Positions 1 through 6,678 of a stretch of DNA of 10,360 bases are shown in pieces. The stretch spans positions 1 through 10,360 of the forward strand of contig JANWHV010000001.1 in NCBI GenBank assembly GCA_025450255.1, given 5' to 3'. A program made the position numbers and the translations under genes. Within the stretch, counting starts at the first letter, position 1; every line of letters starts with the position of its first letter. Origin of the DNA: Chloroflexota bacterium (GTDB taxonomy: Bacteria; Chloroflexota; UBA5177; JANWHV01). The notes under the pieces are model-generated. The model saw nothing but the letters and a program-made list of their open reading frames with translations. It was not told the origin of the DNA and did not search any database.

Positions 1-6
1 CACGCC

Positions 7-1653
7 ATGAAGAATCCACGCACGATCGTCGTCGCGGCCCTGGCAACGTTGCTTCCGCTCGCTGGAGTATTCCCAGTGGCGCATCAAAACCACGCGCACG
101 CTGCCGCGGCCGGCGCTCCGGTCAAGGGCGGCACCGCGATTGACGGCCTCTTTGAGGAACCGACCTCGCTCTTGCCCAATACCGGCTTCGATGCCTTCAA
201 TATCGGCGTGCAGGAAACCATTTTTTCGCCCCTGTTCTACACCGACGGCAGAGGGCAGTTGCACGCGGGCCTTGCCGCCTCCATCCCCACCGTCGCGAAC
301 GGCGGCATTTCCAAGGATGGCCTGACCTATACCTTCACGCTTCGGCCCGGACTCAAATGGTCGGATGGTCGGCCCCTTGATGCTCGCGACGTCGACTATT
401 CATGGAAACTGTGGACCGATAAGAACCTGATCGTCAACAGCACGACCGGCTTCGACCGCATCAAGAGCGCCGATGTCTCACCGGACAATCTGAGCATTAC
501 CTTCCACCTCAAGTCGGTATTCGCCCCGTTCCTCTCCGTCTGGGTCGACCAGGTGATGCCTGTCCCGGCGCACGTGTTGCAGGGACTTACGGCGAAGCAG
601 ATAAACACCAGCAAGTTCATATTCCAGCCGACCGTGAGCAGCGGGCCGTTCATCATCACGGCGCGGAAGTCCGGCGAGAGCATCACGGAACAGCGAAATG
701 CCAATTTCTACATGCCGGGCAGACCCTATCTGGATCGGCTGATTTTCAAGATCATCCCGGATCAGACCGGTATCGTAAACGCCTTGAAGGCGCGCGAGAT
801 TGATTCCGCCTGGTTCCTCGACGTGTCGCAAATCGAGGCGCTGCGGAGCATCAGCGGGTACACCTTCCTCGCCGCTCCGGCTCCGAACTACGAGCAAGCG
901 GTGCTGAATTTCCGCAATCCGATCCTGCAGGACACGCGCGTGCGACAGGCCCTGGAGTACGGGCTCGATCGCCCGACCATGGTGAAGGACGTGTGGCACG
1001 GCGCCGCGCAGCTTATCGCCTCCGACCAGGTACCGGCCGCGTTCTCCTATGATCCGTCGATCAAGCCGTACCCATTCGATCCGCTGAAGGCCGCGAAGCT
1101 GCTCGACGCCGCCGGTTGGAAGCTGGGCAGCGATAATCGCCGCTACAAGAACGGCAAGCTGTTGAGCCTGCGTTGGACCACCACGGCGCGGAACCAGTGG
1201 CGCGCGCAGGACGAGTTGATCGCGCTGCAAGATTACCAGAACCTGGGCATCCAGCTTCGTATCGTCAACTACCCCGGTTCAACCTATTTCGGCAGTATCT
1301 TCCCGAGCGGCGACTTCGACATCGCCGAGTGGGAGAACGGCCTGGTCTATGACCCTGACAATACCATCGCCCCGTACTTCTCGAGCACGGCCTTCCCGCC
1401 TCATGGCAGCAATTACGGCCACTACGCAAACCCGGCGTACGACAAGCTGATTCTGCAAGAGGAGTCGACCGTCGATCCGGCCCAACGGAAAGCGATCTTC
1501 TCCAAGATGCAACGCATCATGAATGAGGACGTGCCGGCGTTGTGGATGTATGGGCAGGATACGCCATCGGAATACAATAACAAGCTGCACAACTATACGC
1601 CCGGACCCTATAGCTACGAGCTGTGGAACACCTGGGACTGGTGGAAGGGGTAG
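7..1653 (+). CDS. Family-5 ABC transporter solute-binding protein (oligopeptide/nickel type)
   Basis: 548-residue extracytoplasmic solute receptor for an ABC importer of peptides or similar small molecules. Residues 1-32 form a Sec signal peptide (K2/R5, a hydrophobic stretch at 7-24, and an AHA site at about 30-32). There is no lipobox cysteine, so it is probably not a lipoprotein of the classical type. The SBP_bac_5 signature lies at about 107-130 (YTFTLRPGLKWSDG followed by a conserved D-V). The second typical block, NFRNP...RVRQALEYGLDR, is at about 301-322. The C-terminus (ELWNTWDWW) is also usual for the family, and the length is normal. Only six bases precede the ATG, so neither its ribosome site nor its promoter can be judged. 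No permease or ATPase gene follows: the next gene is convergent after 4 bp. Any partner permeases must lie upstream of the window or elsewhere. The substrate cannot be read from the sequence. Confidence 0.93.
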   Translation: MKNPRTIVVAALATLLPLAGVFPVAHQNHAHAAAAGAPVKGGTAIDGLFEEPTSLLPNTGFDAFNIGVQETIFSPLFYTDGRGQLHAGLAASIPTVANGGISKDGLTYTFTLRPGLKWSDGRPLDARDVDYSWKLWTDKNLIVNSTTGFDRIKSADVSPDNLSITFHLKSVFAPFLSVWVDQVMPVPAHVLQGLTAKQINTSKFIFQPTVSSGPFIITARKSGESITEQRNANFYMPGRPYLDRLIFKIIPDQTGIVNALKAREIDSAWFLDVSQIEALRSISGYTFLAAPAPNYEQAVLNFRNPILQDTRVRQALEYGLDRPTMVKDVWHGAAQLIASDQVPAAFSYDPSIKPYPFDPLKAAKLLDAAGWKLGSDNRRYKNGKLLSLRWTTTARNQWRAQDELIALQDYQNLGIQLRIVNYPGSTYFGSIFPSGDFDIAEWENGLVYDPDNTIAPYFSSTAFPPHGSNYGHYANPAYDKLILQEESTVDPAQRKAIFSKMQRIMNEDVPALWMYGQDTPSEYNNKLHNYTPGPYSYELWNTWDWWKG

Positions 1654-1657
1654 AGGA

Positions 1658-2839
1658 TTACCAGTCCCTGGAATCGTCCCAGTCGTCGAGGGCGGCCAGC
1701 GCCGCCCCGACGCCCTCCCCGAAGCGCGCCGGCCGGCCAAGGTCGGCCAGCGCGCGTTCCAGCATCGACAGCCCCGCCGCCAGGTACGTGGGATGCGCGC
1801 TGGTGGCCATATGGCCCAGGCGCAGCACCCGGCCCGCCAGATCGCCCTCGCTGGCCGAGATCATCACGCCGTATCTGGATCGCATAACCGCTTGAATTCG
1901 CGCGTCGGCGATGCCCTCGTCGAGGCGCGCGGTGGTGACGCTCGACGCCGCGATAGCATCACGGGCCGGCCATGGCTCCAGACCGAGTCCGCGCAAGCCC
2001 GCCCGCCATGCCCTGGCGATAGCCGCGTGCCGGGCCACCCAGCGGTCGACACCGGCGGCGAGCACCTGGCTCAGCCCGGATTCAAGGGCGTAGACGGCGC
2101 TCACGCTTGGCGCGTGTGGGAAGCGGCGGCGCTCCAGCCAGGTGGTCCGCCAATCGAGGATCGAGAGATAACTGCCGCGGAGCGGCTGAGGCTTCCGTTC
2201 CATCACTTCCCAGGCGCGTGGGCTAACGGCAACGGGCGCCAGCCCGGGCACGCCGCCAAGCGCCTTCTGCGAGCCGGCGACCGCCAGGTCGATTCCCCAA
2301 TCCTCCAGCAGCAGGGGCTCGGCGCCAAGACTCGACACCACATCGACGATGGTGGTTACGTCATGCTCGCGCGCGATCCGGCATATATCGCGGACTGGGT
2401 TTACGGTGCCGGACGGGGTTTCCACATGGACGACGCTGAGAAACTTGATGCCAGGGCGCCGTGATAGCGTGGCGCGTACCGCTTCCGGCTCGATGGCATC
2501 GTTGTACGGGACAGCAATCTCAAGCACCTCGGCCCCCTGGCGCTTCAGGGATGCCTCATAGTCCTTCCCATATATCCCCGAGACCAGGTTAAGCACCGTG
2601 TCCCCAGGCGCGATGAGTGACGCGGCGGCGGCCTCCAACGCCAGCATGGCCTCACCTTGCATGACGATCACGTCGTGAGCGGTGCGGAATACCTGACGCG
2701 CCAACTCGCAGGTGTGGGCAAAGAAATCGAGAAATGCCGGATCGTAGTGGAAGAGCACCGGCCGCGCCTGGTCGCGCATCGTACGCGCCGAGAGATCGAC
2801 CGGCCCGGTGGTCAGATTCAGCACGGGCCGGTCATTCAT
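1658..2839 (-). CDS. Class V aminotransferase resembling pyridoxamine-pyruvate aminotransferase
   Basis: 393-residue fold-type I, class V aminotransferase. The start at 2839 is chosen because the family's N-terminal motif LTTGPVDLS begins at residue 9 and an AAAGG-like ribosome site sits about 6 bases upstream; the frame is open further upstream but encodes nothing family-like. K192 in AGSQKALG is the expected Schiff-base lysine, D166 in VDVVSS pairs with the pyridine nitrogen, and R340 in RLGHM is the usual carboxylate-binding arginine. Throughout its length it resembles, from memory, Mesorhizobium loti pyridoxamine-pyruvate aminotransferase. Shared stretches include HYDPAF/DYDPAF, LEAAAASLI, SGxYGK, LEIxVPYN, TPSGTxNP and SILDW. 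It also keeps a glutamate (E63 in QGEAM, matching Glu68 there) where PLP enzymes bind phosphate, and Y90 (matching Tyr95). The second substrate arginine of that enzyme (Arg336) appears as E331. The best call is a B6-vitamer-type aminotransferase with uncertain co-substrate; alanine/serine-glyoxylate transaminase is the alternative. Confidence 0.85.
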   Translation of the reverse strand: MNDRPVLNLTTGPVDLSARTMRDQARPVLFHYDPAFLDFFAHTCELARQVFRTAHDVIVMQGEAMLALEAAAASLIAPGDTVLNLVSGIYGKDYEASLKRQGAEVLEIAVPYNDAIEPEAVRATLSRRPGIKFLSVVHVETPSGTVNPVRDICRIAREHDVTTIVDVVSSLGAEPLLLEDWGIDLAVAGSQKALGGVPGLAPVAVSPRAWEVMERKPQPLRGSYLSILDWRTTWLERRRFPHAPSVSAVYALESGLSQVLAAGVDRWVARHAAIARAWRAGLRGLGLEPWPARDAIAASSVTTARLDEGIADARIQAVMRSRYGVMISASEGDLAGRVLRLGHMATSAHPTYLAAGLSMLERALADLGRPARFGEGVGAALAALDDWDDSRDW

Positions 2840-2982
2840 GGCGCGCCTTTCAGATTTCCGCGTTGCCGGGCAGGCGCCCGCGCATCTATCATACAGGTTC
2901 CCGACGAACCCTATTGATCTACTGTGCCTGCATGGCCGAATGTGGGATTGCTCAGGCTTTGGGAGTCGTCTACTGTCGGCAC
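2840..2982. promoter_or_regulatory. Divergent promoter region with inverted-repeat operator candidate
   Basis: 143-bp gap between the divergent aminotransferase and acyltransferase genes. On the minus strand a TATGAT -10 box (complement of 2888-2893) lies about 50 bases upstream of the aminotransferase start. A weak -35 (CAATAG, 2911-2916) stands 17 bases further up. The 17-base spacer is almost filled by an inverted repeat, GGTTC-N5-GAACC (2896-2910), where a repressor would block polymerase. For the plus strand, TTGATC at 2914-2919 could be a -35, but I see no good -10 partner. All of this is by eye and the regulator is unknown. Confidence 0.4.
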
Positions 2983-4170
2983 ATGAGCAAAAGCGTTGAT
3001 GTTGGCGGCGGACGCACCCACGTCGTCGAGCTTGACTCCCTCCGCGGGATGGCCATTCTGGGTGTCGTGCTCGTACACGCGGCCTCATATCTCGGTCTGG
3101 TTGGTATGTGGCTGCCGTTTACCGATCTTGATTTGACGGCGCTTTTCTACGACGGCGGGCTTGGCGTGCCGCTCTTCTTCCTGCTGAGTGGGTATCTGCT
3201 GACCGGAACGGAGCATCGTCGCATTCTCGCCGGATCCTATGACGTCGCCGCGTACCTGAAGCGCCGGTTTTTCAGGCTCGCGCCCGCATATTACGTATCA
3301 CTGCTTGTCTTTCTGGCCTGGAGCCTGTGGTTGAAGGAATACGATCCTGGCATTAACGTCGACGTGGATCTTGTGTACTACGCCACCTTCCTACACGGGC
3401 TGATTGGCACGACCCAGGGCGTAGATCCGCCGTATTGGTCACTGGCGCCGGAGGTGATTTTCTACGTGTGCCTGCCGTTGTTGCTCTGGTATGCTCCGCG
3501 TATCCGGCAGCGCCTCGTGCTGTATGTCGTATGCCTTGTCCTGGCCATCCGGATTTATGTGATATACGGACAGGATCCGCAAGGGTCGTGGGGATGGCAC
3601 TACTTTAGCCATCCTGGGGGCTATCTCCACCTGTTCCTGGCCGGCTCGATTCTCGCGTCGCTGCCCAAGGTGGACGAGGAACGGCGGGCGGCGTGGCGGA
3701 ACGGCGACGTGTTGCTCCTCTGCTGTATCGCCGCGCTATTCCTGCACCCGTATCTCCGCTTTCCCGGCGGTCAGGAAGGGGCCGCGGTCGGCTCAAGACT
3801 CTCCGGATACCTGCTCGTAACCGTGGCGTTCGCCGCATGCGTTCGCGGCGCGCCGTTGGCGCGAAAATTTCTGAAGTCGCGAAGGCTGGCGTCGATTGGA
3901 ACCATAAGTTATTCCGTCTTCCTGTACCACCAGCTTCCGCTATTCTTGTCGGCGCGGTACGGCCTGACCGCATGGATGCGCGAGGGCGTGAGCCGTGACA
4001 TTCCGCCACTCGTGCTGTTTGCCGTGTATTACACTATCATCCTTGCGGCATCGCTCGGCATAGCGTACTGCAGCTACGCGCTGGTAGAGCGACCGTGGTT
4101 GCGCGGCTTCCCCTGGGCCAGTAGGGTCCGAAGCCCGAAGCGTGGACCCGAGCCTGAGCCCGTGATCTGA
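2983..4170 (+). CDS. Membrane acyltransferase, acyltransferase-3 family
   Basis: 395-residue polytopic membrane protein of the acyltransferase-3 (OafA/NodX-like) family, which transfers acyl groups, often acetyl, to extracytoplasmic sugars or lipids. The N-terminal signature is clear: LDSLRGMAILGVVLVHA carries R21 and the catalytic-type H32. It is followed by FFLLSGY (65-71), the basic cluster YLKRRFFRLAPAYY (R94, R95, R98), and WSLAPE (152-157), whose glutamate is conserved in the family. About ten hydrophobic segments follow, with no C-terminal SGNH domain, so this is the short stand-alone form. The start at 2983 puts the motif at the usual distance from the N-terminus. An in-frame ATG at 2932 would add 17 residues, and neither start has a convincing ribosome site. 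The next gene lies 53 bp downstream on the same strand with no clear terminator between, so co-transcription is plausible. The acceptor is unknown; no glycan genes are adjacent. Confidence 0.88.
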   Translation: MSKSVDVGGGRTHVVELDSLRGMAILGVVLVHAASYLGLVGMWLPFTDLDLTALFYDGGLGVPLFFLLSGYLLTGTEHRRILAGSYDVAAYLKRRFFRLAPAYYVSLLVFLAWSLWLKEYDPGINVDVDLVYYATFLHGLIGTTQGVDPPYWSLAPEVIFYVCLPLLLWYAPRIRQRLVLYVVCLVLAIRIYVIYGQDPQGSWGWHYFSHPGGYLHLFLAGSILASLPKVDEERRAAWRNGDVLLLCCIAALFLHPYLRFPGGQEGAAVGSRLSGYLLVTVAFAACVRGAPLARKFLKSRRLASIGTISYSVFLYHQLPLFLSARYGLTAWMREGVSRDIPPLVLFAVYYTIILAASLGIAYCSYALVERPWLRGFPWASRVRSPKRGPEPEPVI

Positions 4171-4223
4171 CCGACCCGGCGCTGTTACCCTTCTTCACGG
4201 GTTGTACAGCGATCGGACCAGGC

Positions 4224-4856
4224 TTGGACTACGAGACGGCGCCGTTAATATTCGATCTCCGCTGGGAAGAGGATGGCCGCCAGTATGCGCTCGCGGCGAA
4301 GTGCTGTCCTGGCTTGACCGTCGTGCGCGGCTACGGCGCCTCGTCGCTGCTGCGGCTTCTGGCGGGCCGTCCCGTGCCCCACGCCGGCTCCGCGCTGCTG
4401 GACGGGCGCCCGTTGCGCCATAACCGCGAGGCGGCGCGGCACGGCCCCGAGACACGGCCGGTCGCATCCGTGCTTGGCGACGAAGTGATCGCGCCCTGGC
4501 GTACGACCCTCGGCGCCGTCACGGCGGCGGTGCGCGAGCATGGCGTCCCCTATCTGGGAGCGCGGCGGCGCGGCATGCGGGCGCTTGACTGGGCGGGGGT
4601 GGCCAGTGTGGCCCACCGCCCTACTTTCACCCTGGATGCCGGCGCGCGCGAGCGCGTGCGACTGGCCATGGCACTGGCAAAAGTGCCCGGGTTGCTCTTA
4701 CTCGACCGCGCGTTCACGGCGCTCCCGCCCCGCCGGCGGGGTGTGCTATGGGATACCATTGAACGGCTCGCCGCGAGCTGGGAAACCGTGGTCCTCTGTA
4801 CAAGCGACGATGCCCCCGAAGCCATACGTTCGATCTATGTACCATATCTGAATTGA
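4224..4856 (+). CDS. Degenerate ABC ATPase-like protein (predicted pseudo-ATPase)
   Basis: 210-residue intact ORF that aligns by eye along the whole ABC ATPase fold, closest in style to the nitrate/sulfonate/molybdate importer ATPases, but with its catalytic motifs rewritten. The Walker A position reads RGYGASSLLRLLAG (35-48), with the lysine replaced by A39. The Q-loop is VLGDEVIAPWRTTL, with glutamine replaced by G85. The signature LSGGQ appears as LDAGA (137-141). Walker B is LLLLDRAF (157-164), where the catalytic glutamate is R162. The D-loop aspartate is P168, and the H-loop histidine is S194 in CTSDD. Scaffold residues around each motif are kept, and the protein stops soon after the H-loop, shorter than the usual 230-260 residues. 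It should neither bind nor hydrolyse ATP normally. The start is uncertain: TTG at 4224 is used, but the frame is open further upstream into the acyltransferase gene. Alternatives are a decaying gene or a repurposed scaffold or regulator. Confidence 0.7.
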   Translation: MDYETAPLIFDLRWEEDGRQYALAAKCCPGLTVVRGYGASSLLRLLAGRPVPHAGSALLDGRPLRHNREAARHGPETRPVASVLGDEVIAPWRTTLGAVTAAVREHGVPYLGARRRGMRALDWAGVASVAHRPTFTLDAGARERVRLAMALAKVPGLLLLDRAFTALPPRRRGVLWDTIERLAASWETVVLCTSDDAPEAIRSIYVPYLN

Positions 4857-4913
4857 CCGCCGGGCTCAGGCGCCGCGGCGTGTTCGGTGTGTTCGAGCCG
4901 GGCTCAGGCGACG
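4857..4913. repeat. 14-bp direct repeat in a convergent intergenic gap
   Basis: The 57-bp gap between two convergent genes contains GCCGGGCTCAGGCG twice, at 4859-4872 and 4897-4910, with start points 38 bp apart. The second copy overlaps the short palindrome GAGCC-G-GGCTC (4895-4905). No T-run follows on either strand, so this is not a classical intrinsic terminator, although a bidirectional GC-rich stop is possible. Confidence 0.6.
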
Positions 4914-6266
4914 TCAGCCGGCGATCGCAAGATCCGCGGCACGCGTGTCTGCCTGGACTCCGCGCAAGCCGATCATGCAGACAATGCCGGCGGCCAGGAT
5001 CATCGCGGGCAAGGTGATTTCGAGCGACGAGATCAGATGGTGGCCTCCGCTGTCCTTATGCCCCTGTCCAATAATGTCCGACAGACCGCCGACAAGCGAG
5101 GGCGAGAAGGCATCGCCAAGGATGTGGGCGACGACCAGCGAGAGGGCCACCGCGACCGCGCGCAATTCCGGGGCGACGACATCCTGCATGAGCGCGCTCA
5201 TTGGGCCGTTGTACGCCTGCAGGCAAATGCCGGCGAGAAAGAATAGCGGCACCAACAGGCCAATGGTGGGGGCGAGCAATGAGAGCAGCAGAATAGGCGC
5301 GCTGAGCAAGAAGGCCCAACCGGTGACCAGCAATCGCGCCGCGGGGAAGCGCTGGATAAGGCGGTCCGCCAGCCAACCGCCGCCGAGCGTGCCGATGATG
5401 CCCGCGAGCACCAGCACGCCGCCGCTGATCAAACCGGCCTTGCCCTCCGAATAATTGAAGCGGCGCTGCAGCAAGGTAGGAAACCACAGTACGGAAGCGC
5501 CCAGGACGAAAAAGTTCATTGTCTGCGCGATTAGCGCGATGCGCAGCGTGGGTATTTTGAGGATGGCGCGCACTCCTTCCATGAATGGTGGCGCCATGCG
5601 GATCGGAGCGCCTTCAACCGGCTCCGCCGCGGCGCCGTGCGGCTGGGCCGACGGTGTCGCGCCGCGCTTGGGCTCGCGCATCCTGAAGGCCAGCACCGTA
5701 CAGATCGCGCCTGGTACGGCAGTCAGGTAAAACGCGTATCGCCAACCCAGGTGATCGGCGATCAGCCCGCCCAGCGCGAAACCCACGGCAACGCCCAGGC
5801 TCGCGCCAACATTCCAGAGACCCAGCATCCAGGCGCGCTTTTCCTTGGGAAAGTAGTCTACCAGCAGCGACGTGCCGGCGGGATAGTACCCGGCTTCGCC
5901 GACGCCGACCGCCGCGCGCGAGATAAAGAGGGTGAGGAAGTTACCGGCGGCGCCGGTTAACATGGTGGCGAGACTCCATAGGCCCACCCCGGTTGCGACG
6001 ACGTTTTTTCGGATGCCCCGATCGGCCCAGGCGCCAAAGGGCAACGCCGCCACGGCATAGACAAGCGTAAAGGCGGTGGCCAACAACCCCGCCTGAAAGT
6101 CGCTGATGTGAAACTCTTTCTGGATGCTGGTGAGGACGGACGGCAGAATGAAGCGGTCCATGTAATTGAGAAAATTGATCGCGAACATGATCCACAGCAC
6201 GCGGGTGGCGTAAGAACGCGCGCGAGACGGCGCGGCGACGGTTGCAGCTGGAATCGCCAGATCCAT
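4914..6266 (-). CDS. Spinster-like MFS transporter
   Basis: 450-residue twelve-helix transporter of the major facilitator superfamily, best matched to the spinster-like/anion-cation symporter branch. Helix 1 carries NYMDR (34-38), whose aspartate is typical of this branch. The loop between helices 2 and 3 has the MFS motif A form GAWADRGIRKN (78-88). Helix 4 has SRAAVGVGEAGYYPAG (R117, E124), again a spinster-type signature. A polar, proline-rich central loop (about 198-228) separates the two six-helix halves. The start at 6266 is well supported: a perfect AGGAGG (complement of 6275-6280) lies 8 bases upstream. Members carry lipids, sugars, organic acids or drugs; the substrate cannot be told here. 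The gene stands alone, converging on the pseudo-ATPase gene and diverging from the secreted-protein gene. Confidence 0.9.
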   Translation of the reverse strand: MDLAIPAATVAAPSRARSYATRVLWIMFAINFLNYMDRFILPSVLTSIQKEFHISDFQAGLLATAFTLVYAVAALPFGAWADRGIRKNVVATGVGLWSLATMLTGAAGNFLTLFISRAAVGVGEAGYYPAGTSLLVDYFPKEKRAWMLGLWNVGASLGVAVGFALGGLIADHLGWRYAFYLTAVPGAICTVLAFRMREPKRGATPSAQPHGAAAEPVEGAPIRMAPPFMEGVRAILKIPTLRIALIAQTMNFFVLGASVLWFPTLLQRRFNYSEGKAGLISGGVLVLAGIIGTLGGGWLADRLIQRFPAARLLVTGWAFLLSAPILLLSLLAPTIGLLVPLFFLAGICLQAYNGPMSALMQDVVAPELRAVAVALSLVVAHILGDAFSPSLVGGLSDIIGQGHKDSGGHHLISSLEITLPAMILAAGIVCMIGLRGVQADTRAADLAIAG

Positions 6267-6346
6267 CGTACGATCCTCCTACGATTGAGCTACGTGCCGG
6301 GCGCGACACTGGAACAGAGTATAGGTCACCGGCGGCCGGATGTATG
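6267..6346 (-). promoter_or_regulatory. Candidate promoter and ribosome site of the MFS gene
   Basis: On the minus strand, TATACT (complement of 6318-6323) is a good -10. With a 17-base spacer, CATACA (complement of 6341-6346) is a weak -35. The spacer contains the palindrome CCGGC-G-GCCGG (6329-6339), a possible operator. The leader of about 45 bases ends in AGGAGG at 6275-6280. The promoter boxes were assigned by eye; only the ribosome site is firm. Confidence 0.4.
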
Positions 6347-6485
6347 CACCGGGCGCGATGTTGCTCGCCGTACCGAAGGCGGCGCCCGCGTCCGTGTCCA
6401 CACTCTAGCCCGCGGCGCGCTGCCGAATCCATGACGATCGCTGTACGAAACTGCCGAAATTGACTCTAAGATCGGCCACCTGGGC

Positions 6486-6541
6486 TGGGCCATGCAGGCC
6501 CCCCCATTGGTAAGGGCCGGATCATGCCATTGTGACATGGC
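6486..6541. other. Two short hairpins in the divergent intergenic region
   Basis: GGGCC-ATGCA-GGCCC (6487-6501) and GCCAT-TGTGAC-ATGGC (6526-6541) are small perfect inverted repeats with 5-bp stems. Neither has a following T-run. They could be protein-binding sites or chance. The stretch from about 6350 to 6485 otherwise shows nothing I can name. Confidence 0.3.
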
Positions 6542-6563
6542 GGCCAAGCTGCCAGACTTGCAG

Positions 6564-6615
6564 CAAGGTGACGGTTCTGGGTCGATTGGACGATAGACCC
6601 ATGACCGTCACCCTG
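6564..6615 (+). promoter_or_regulatory. Long stem-loop in the 5' region of the secreted-protein gene
   Basis: An extended inverted repeat: the outer arms GGTGACGGT (6567-6575) and ACCGTCACC (6604-6612) are perfect, and the inner arms TGGGTC (6578-6583) and GACCCA (6596-6601) are perfect. They are separated only by a 2-by-2 internal position (TC against TG), and the loop has 12 bases. It ends about 60 bases before the start of the next gene, and no U-tract follows. In RNA it would be a stable hairpin; in DNA it could be a dyad operator. The outer arms and spacing also suit an attenuator or mRNA-stability element. Confidence 0.55.
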
Positions 6616-6678
6616 ACGCATTTTCCGGCCATGTCGCGGCCGCTTGGCAATGACGTGGCGAGAGGGTTGGGCTGTTGA
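6601..6678 (+). CDS. Possible 25-codon leader ORF overlapping the next start (speculative)
   Basis: An ATG at 6601 opens a 25-codon frame (beginning MTVTLTHF) ending at TGA 6676-6678. That stop overlaps the TTG start of the secreted-protein gene in the sequence TTGA. Such overlaps often mean translational coupling. The ATG sits in the 3' half of the long stem-loop, so its access would depend on folding. The ribosome site before it is weak, and the peptide resembles nothing I know. It may be a chance ORF. Confidence 0.2.
   Translation: MTVTLTHFPAMSRPLGNDVARGLGC

Noticed and set aside
478..1230. Minus-strand 250-codon ORF inside the solute-binding protein gene
   Set aside because: It is a shadow of a strong coding gene, with biased Arg/Leu/Val composition and no domain.
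1523..2464. Plus-strand 313-codon ORF opposite the aminotransferase gene
   Set aside because: It is antisense to a clearly recognisable aminotransferase, its composition is shadow-like (Arg/Gly/Pro/His), and it shows no motifs.
2734..2982. Long upstream extension of the acyltransferase frame
   Set aside because: It overlaps the divergent aminotransferase start and promoter region, and the sequence is Arg/Ala/Pro-rich without family similarity. The conserved acyltransferase motif is placed normally from the ATG at 2983.
2840..3088. N-terminal 83-residue extension of the aminotransferase frame
   Set aside because: It is Arg/Ser-rich, overlaps the acyltransferase start, and lies upstream of a good ribosome site and the natural family N-terminus at 2839.
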